NCBI GenBank assembly: GCA_018608735.1
Contig: JABAYZ010000071.1
Span: 1-10,710 of the forward strand
Length of the DNA stretch: 10,710 bases
Direction of reading: 5' to 3'
Source: Flavobacteriaceae bacterium
Lineage (GTDB): Bacteria; Bacteroidota; Bacteroidia; Flavobacteriales; Flavobacteriaceae
Shown here: positions 7,202-10,710 of the stretch, one piece after another
Position numbering within the stretch: the first letter of the stretch is position 1
Layout of the letters: each line of letters starts with the position of its first letter
The notes under the pieces: model-generated
Told to the model about the DNA's origin: nothing
Seen by the model: only the letters and a program-made list of their open reading frames with translations
Database searches by the model: none
Translations under genes and position numbers: made by a program

Positions 7202-8425
7202 TTATAAACTTGTGATATTTTTTTCTAGTAATGCCATGTAAAAACCGTCAAATCCTGTTTCGTGTGCTAATATTTTTCTATCTTTTATAAATGTAAAATC
7301 TTTTCCAGATTCGGATTTTAAAAATGTTTTAATTTGAGATTCATTTTCAGACGGCAATACAGAACAAGTTGCATACACCATTTTCCCAGCAGGCTTTACC
7401 ATTTTTGAATAGTGCTGCAATATGTCTTGTTGAGTTGCACGAATTCGATCTATAAATTCAGGTTCTAATTTCCATTTTGAATCTGGATTTCGTCGTAAAA
7501 CACCCAACCCAGAACAGGGGGCATCGATCAATAAGCGATCGGCTTTTTCATGTAGTTTTTTGATCGGTTTTGTAGAGTCAATCACTTTCATTTCAATATT
7601 ATGGGCACCATCACGACGGGCTCTAATTTTTAGTTTTTTCAGTTTGCTTTCGTAAATATCCATCGCTATTACGGAACCTTTGTTTTCCATTAATGCAGAA
7701 AGGTGTAGGGTTTTCCCTCCAGCACCTGCACAACAATCCACCACTTTCATGCCTGACTTAACATCTAAAAAATCCGCCACGAGTTGCGACGATGCATCTT
7801 GAACTTCAAACCAACCCTCTTTAAATGCTTCTGTTGTAAAAACATTGGCGCGTTCTTTAAGTTGTAAGGCATAGGGGTAGCCTTCAATTTCGATGGTTTC
7901 GATGCCTTCAGATTCTAGCTTTAGTTTCAAATCTGCTTTCGATGTTTTTAGGGTATTTGTTCTTAAAATAACATTGGCTTGTTTATTTTGCATGGCCATT
8001 TCTTTGGTCCACTTGGCTTCGCCTAATTCTTTAACCCCTAACTCATCAATCCAGTCTGGAATAGATTCGCGGAATTTTCGATCTTTTGAAAGTTCATCAA
8101 ATCGCCCTTTAATTTTTCGAGAGGGTGTGCCTTCAAAATATTTCCAATCCGGTAATTTTATGCCTTTCAGCGTTGCCCATACGGCAAACAGTCGCCAAGC
8201 ATCATCTCTACTAAAGGGCTCTTTGATTTGTGCAATTTCGGCATATAAACGTTTCCATCGGACAATGTCGTAGGTGGTTTCAGCGACAAAACCGCGGTCG
8301 CGACTGCCCCAACGTTTGTCACGTTTTAGTAATTTTTGAATGACTTTATCTGCATATTCTCCCTCGTTAAATATTAACAAAAGTCCGTCAATGACCGCAA
8401 AACATAAGTTTCTGTGTAAACGCAT
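7202..8425 (-). CDS. RsmB/NOP-family rRNA (cytosine-5) methyltransferase
   Basis: A 407-residue SAM-dependent RNA methyltransferase of the Fmu/RsmB (Sun) class, probably making m5C in 16S rRNA (C967 in E. coli). Numbering from the chosen start: residues 1-140 form a helical N-terminal part corresponding loosely to the NusB-like domain. RTNTLK at 155-160 begins the catalytic region. SAM-binding motif I is VVDCCAGAGGKT at 228-239, motif IV is DAPCSG at 301-306 (Cys304), and motif VI is YATCS at 351-355 with the probable nucleophile Cys354. HETGFDGFYMALLEK closes the fold. The frame can be extended 24 codons to an ATG at 8497. I prefer the ATG at 8425 because MRLHRNLCFAVIDG is the usual N-terminus of flavobacterial homologues and a perfect -7 box lies inside the extension. 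The target base is inferred from the family, so no gene symbol is assigned; a related NOP protein with another target is possible. Confidence 0.9.
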   Translation of the reverse strand: MRLHRNLCFAVIDGLLLIFNEGEYADKVIQKLLKRDKRWGSRDRGFVAETTYDIVRWKRLYAEIAQIKEPFSRDDAWRLFAVWATLKGIKLPDWKYFEGTPSRKIKGRFDELSKDRKFRESIPDWIDELGVKELGEAKWTKEMAMQNKQANVILRTNTLKTSKADLKLKLESEGIETIEIEGYPYALQLKERANVFTTEAFKEGWFEVQDASSQLVADFLDVKSGMKVVDCCAGAGGKTLHLSALMENKGSVIAMDIYESKLKKLKIRARRDGAHNIEMKVIDSTKPIKKLHEKADRLLIDAPCSGLGVLRRNPDSKWKLEPEFIDRIRATQQDILQHYSKMVKPAGKMVYATCSVLPSENESQIKTFLKSESGKDFTFIKDRKILAHETGFDGFYMALLEKNITSL

Positions 8426-8522
8426 AGATGTATTAGTTATGGCTGCAAAGTTACGTTTAATAATGGAATTATTACAGATAATATGTATATTGAACATTCA
8501 TTGATTCTAACTCAAATCAGTT
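8426..8522. promoter_or_regulatory. Divergent intergenic region
   Basis: These 97 bases separate the start codons of the leftward methyltransferase and the rightward lipoprotein genes and must carry both promoters. The leftward one is the TAACTTTG box at 8446-8453. For the rightward gene the best I see is TATATTG at 8486-8492, an incomplete match about 30 bases before the ATG. I find no operator-like palindrome. Confidence 0.4.
8446..8453 (-). promoter_or_regulatory. Promoter -7 box of the methyltransferase-nuclease unit
   Basis: The minus strand reads TAACTTTG, an exact TAnnTTTG match, 20 bases upstream of the ATG at 8425. Transcription from it would begin inside the longer reading frame and leave a leader of about 15 bases. 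The -33 region is not a clear TTG. The box helps decide the translation start. Confidence 0.5.
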
Positions 8523-9548
8523 ATGAAATACGCACTAACTATTACAATGTTTAGCCTCTTTTTTATAGGCTGTAAGCCCTCCATTAATACGTATTCATTT
8601 CAGTTTTCTAAGGTCAGTATTGAAACAATTATAAAAGATTCCCTATTAAATATAAGAGCAATAGAGCTAGACGCTCATAAATTATTTGCTGTGTCATCAA
8701 TCGGGGATATTTACGAGATTGATACGGATACCCATCAGATTAAAGTAGGTAGGGTTTCTGTGGATACCCTAAATTTTCGATCATCGGCAATCGTAAATGA
8801 TACATTTTTCACATTAAGTATTGGTAGTCCAGCCTTTCTGTTTAAGGATAAAGAATTGGTCTATATGGAAAAACATCCTGCGGTGTTTTATGATGCGCTT
8901 CATTTTTGGAATTCAAAAGAGGGTATTGCTGTTGGAGATCCTATTGAGGGGTGCATGAGTATTATAATCACTAGAGACGGTGGACAAACATGGCAAAAAA
9001 CGCCTTGTAAAGTATTACCCCCAGCATTGGGTGGTGAGGCCGCTTTTGCGGCAAGTGATACAAATATTGCTATTGTTGGCGATGAAGCATGGATTGCTAC
9101 TGGTGGACTTTCGAGTCGGGTTTTATATTCATCCGATAGAGGGTATTCATGGAAGGTTTTTGAGACCCCAATTATTCAAGGTCTTGAAACGACGGGTATA
9201 TATTCGATTGATTTTTATGATGCTCTAAACGGGTTTGCTATAGGAGGTGATTATACAAAACCAAAAAATCAACATTCTAATAAAATCCGTACGTATGACG
9301 GTGGGAAAACTTGGGAAGTTGTAGCACAGGATCAAAACCCTGGGTATCGCAGTTGTGTGCAATATGTGCCCAATAGTGAAGGTTTGAGATTGGTTGCTGT
9401 GGGTTTTGAGGGGATTGATTACAGTCAAGATGCTGGCGCTACTTGGAAACATCTAAGCGATGAAGGGTTTTATACCCTTCGATTTTTAAATGATAGTATT
9501 GCTTATGCTGCTGGAAAGGGGCGGTTGTCTAAACTTAGCTTTAAGTAA
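8523..9548 (+). CDS. Asp-box (BNR-like) beta-propeller lipoprotein
   Basis: A 341-residue exported lipoprotein. The N-terminus has a short basic start, a hydrophobic segment and the lipobox FIGC with Cys17 as the lipidated residue, so it should sit in an envelope membrane. Four Asp-box motifs (S/T-x-D-x-G-x-T/S-W) are visible: TRDGGQTW at 150-157, SSDRGYSW at 203-210, TYDGGKTW at 257-264 and SQDAGATW at 301-308. The last blades are followed by strand-like segments such as DSIAYAAGKGRLSKL. This matches the YCF48/sialidase-type propeller fold, and proteins of this kind in Bacteroidota are often labelled 'oxidoreductase' or 'glycosyl hydrolase' without basis. I see no catalytic sialidase arginine triad that I could assign, so binding or scaffolding is as likely as catalysis. 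The gene is divergent from the methyltransferase gene (97 bp between the starts) and ends 37 bp from the convergent ABC gene. Confidence 0.85.
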   Translation: MKYALTITMFSLFFIGCKPSINTYSFQFSKVSIETIIKDSLLNIRAIELDAHKLFAVSSIGDIYEIDTDTHQIKVGRVSVDTLNFRSSAIVNDTFFTLSIGSPAFLFKDKELVYMEKHPAVFYDALHFWNSKEGIAVGDPIEGCMSIIITRDGGQTWQKTPCKVLPPALGGEAAFAASDTNIAIVGDEAWIATGGLSSRVLYSSDRGYSWKVFETPIIQGLETTGIYSIDFYDALNGFAIGGDYTKPKNQHSNKIRTYDGGKTWEVVAQDQNPGYRSCVQYVPNSEGLRLVAVGFEGIDYSQDAGATWKHLSDEGFYTLRFLNDSIAYAAGKGRLSKLSFK

Positions 9549-9585
9549 CAGAGCCACAGAACATCTATTTTATTGTTTGGGTGTC

Positions 9586-10710
9586 TTATTGAAACGATTG
9601 CATGGTCACAAGGTTACTATAGATGCCTTTTTTGTCCAATAACTCTTGATGCTTGCCTTGCTCTGCAATTTCGCCTTTATTCATTACGATAATTTCATCG
9701 GCATTCTGGATGGTCGAAAGGCGGTGTGCGATCACAATAGAGGTTCTGTTTTTCATCATGTTTTCGAGTGCAACTTGTACCAAGCGTTCGCTTTCTGTAT
9801 CCAATGCTGAAGTGGCTTCATCTAAAATCATGATTGGAGGGTTTTTTAATACGGCTCTAGCAATACTCAAACGTTGTTTTTGGCCTCCAGAAAAGTTATT
9901 TCCTGCATCACCTACGTTGGTGTCTATACCATCTGGTAAGTCTTTTACAAATTCCCATGCGTTGGCTATTTCTAGGGCTTCTAAAATCTCATTTTCAGTA
10001 GCGTCAGGTTTCCCTACAAGAATATTGTTTTTGATGGTGTCATTGAATAAAATGGAATCTTGAGTCACAAGCCCCATTAAACTTCGCAATGATTTTTTGG
10101 TCACTGTTTTGATGTCTTTACCATCAATTTTGATACGGCCTTCATTCACATCATAAAAACGCGTAAGCAGATTTGCTATGGTTGATTTTCCACTACCAGA
10201 CTGTCCAACAAGGGCAATTGTTTTTCCTTTAGGGACAACAACGGAGAAGTTTTTTAAAACCAGGTCATCATTATACTTAAATGAAATATTATCGATGTTA
10301 ATGTCTTTTGAAAAGGGTTCAAGTTCAGTTGCATTTGGTACATCTACCAATTGATTTTGATGGTGTAAGATTTCGAAAACACGATCTGCTGCTGCCATTC
10401 CATTTTTCACACGGTAAGAGGCCTTACTAATGGCTTTTGCAGGTGTAAGAATAGAATATGCTAGACCCATAAAAGAAATAAAACTTGTGCCTTCTATAAC
10501 CTTATCAATTAAAACTAATTTTCCGCCATACCACAACAGTACTGCAATGGTTATGATTCCTAAAACTTCACTTAATGGCCCAGCCAGATTGTTTTTAATC
10601 CCTATACTGTTGGAAAGTTTTAGAATTGTATCGGCAAAGGAGTTAAATTTAGACTTGAACACGGATTCTGCGTTGTAGCTTTTTACTATTTTTAAGCCTG
10701 TTAGCGTTTC
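9586..10710 (-). CDS. ABC exporter half-transporter, N-terminal part beyond window
   Basis: A fused membrane-plus-ATPase ABC exporter of the MsbA/multidrug type, cut by the right window edge. The frame is open from the edge (it begins ETLTGLKIVKSYNAES) to the stop at 9586, giving 374 visible residues of an expected 580-610. In this numbering the last two membrane helices lie at about 40-63 and 76-90. The nucleotide-binding domain follows: Walker A GQSGSGKS at 169-176, Q-loop Gln217 in LVTQD, signature FSGGQKQR at 273-280, Walker B IMILDE at 293-298 and switch His329 in VIAHR. All catalytic motifs are intact. It should work as a dimer in the inner membrane and export lipid or a hydrophobic compound; the substrate cannot be told from this part. 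A GTG at 10662 is only an internal valine codon, not the start, because homologous sequence continues upstream of it. It is convergent with the lipoprotein gene, and I see no clear hairpin in the 37-bp gap. Confidence 0.93.
   Translation of the reverse strand, partial: ETLTGLKIVKSYNAESVFKSKFNSFADTILKLSNSIGIKNNLAGPLSEVLGIITIAVLLWYGGKLVLIDKVIEGTSFISFMGLAYSILTPAKAISKASYRVKNGMAAADRVFEILHHQNQLVDVPNATELEPFSKDINIDNISFKYNDDLVLKNFSVVVPKGKTIALVGQSGSGKSTIANLLTRFYDVNEGRIKIDGKDIKTVTKKSLRSLMGLVTQDSILFNDTIKNNILVGKPDATENEILEALEIANAWEFVKDLPDGIDTNVGDAGNNFSGGQKQRLSIARAVLKNPPIMILDEATSALDTESERLVQVALENMMKNRTSIVIAHRLSTIQNADEIIVMNKGEIAEQGKHQELLDKKGIYSNLVTMQSFQ

Noticed and set aside
7893..8273. 126-codon plus-strand open frame opposite the methyltransferase gene
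   Set aside because: It is antisense to a well-supported coding region and shows no family signature of its own.
9549..9585. Shared terminator between the convergent lipoprotein and ABC genes
   Set aside because: I searched the 37-bp gap and found no stem of useful length followed by a T-run. Termination probably occurs inside the opposing gene or by another mechanism.
9653..10063. 136-codon plus-strand open frame opposite the ABC ATPase domain
   Set aside because: It runs antisense to intact Walker, signature and switch motifs. Such frames opposite ABC ATPases are a common annotation artefact.
10660..10662. GTG as the start of the ABC transporter
   Set aside because: The frame stays open to the window edge with typical ABC exporter membrane-domain sequence, so the gene is simply cut by the window.
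1..10710. CRISPR array, insertion sequence, tRNA/rRNA gene, defence or toxin-antitoxin system
   Set aside because: No regularly spaced repeats, transposase motifs, tRNA-like folds or relevant protein families were seen. The coding regions are mostly recognisable ordinary chromosomal genes.

Overview
The window looks like an ordinary chromosomal segment from a member of the Bacteroidota, most likely a Flavobacteriaceae-type bacterium, probably marine. The evidence is AT-rich intergenic DNA, starts without Shine-Dalgarno sequences, and TAnnTTTG-type -7 promoter boxes. One secreted protein carries a C-terminal type IX secretion (T9SS) sorting domain, which is found only in this phylum. The single-chain PurL and the RsmB-like methyltransferase also have the sequence flavour of flavobacterial proteins.

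Layout from left to right. Positions 1-421 contain no confirmed gene. They hold a possible leftward gene start at the very edge, a perfect 10-bp-arm palindrome, a leftward promoter-like box, and the terminator of the next gene. Then come four leftward genes: a long-chain acyl-CoA synthetase (422-2197), the purine-biosynthesis enzyme PurL (2279-5941), a secreted endonuclease I-family nuclease with a T9SS tail (6098-7189), and an RsmB/NOP-type rRNA cytosine methyltransferase (7202-8425). One rightward gene (8523-9548) encodes a lipoprotein with four Asp-box repeats. The last gene (9586 to the window edge) is a leftward ABC exporter half-transporter that lacks its N-terminal part because the window ends.

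Transcription units (inferred). The methyltransferase and nuclease genes are 12 bp apart and probably share a promoter at about 8446-8453; a strong hairpin plus T-tract closes the unit at about 6047-6073. purL has its own promoter-like box at 5972-5979. The acyl-CoA synthetase can be read through from purL or from its own candidate promoter at 2224-2253, and it ends at a hairpin at 344-377. The lipoprotein gene is divergent from the methyltransferase gene and convergent with the ABC transporter gene.

The gene functions (lipid activation, purine synthesis, extracellular DNA degradation, rRNA modification, export) do not form one pathway. I see no CRISPR array, mobile element, tRNA, rRNA, toxin-antitoxin pair or defence system. 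The least explained part is the gene-free left end, where a recurrent TATCGG half-site flanks a leftward promoter-like sequence.
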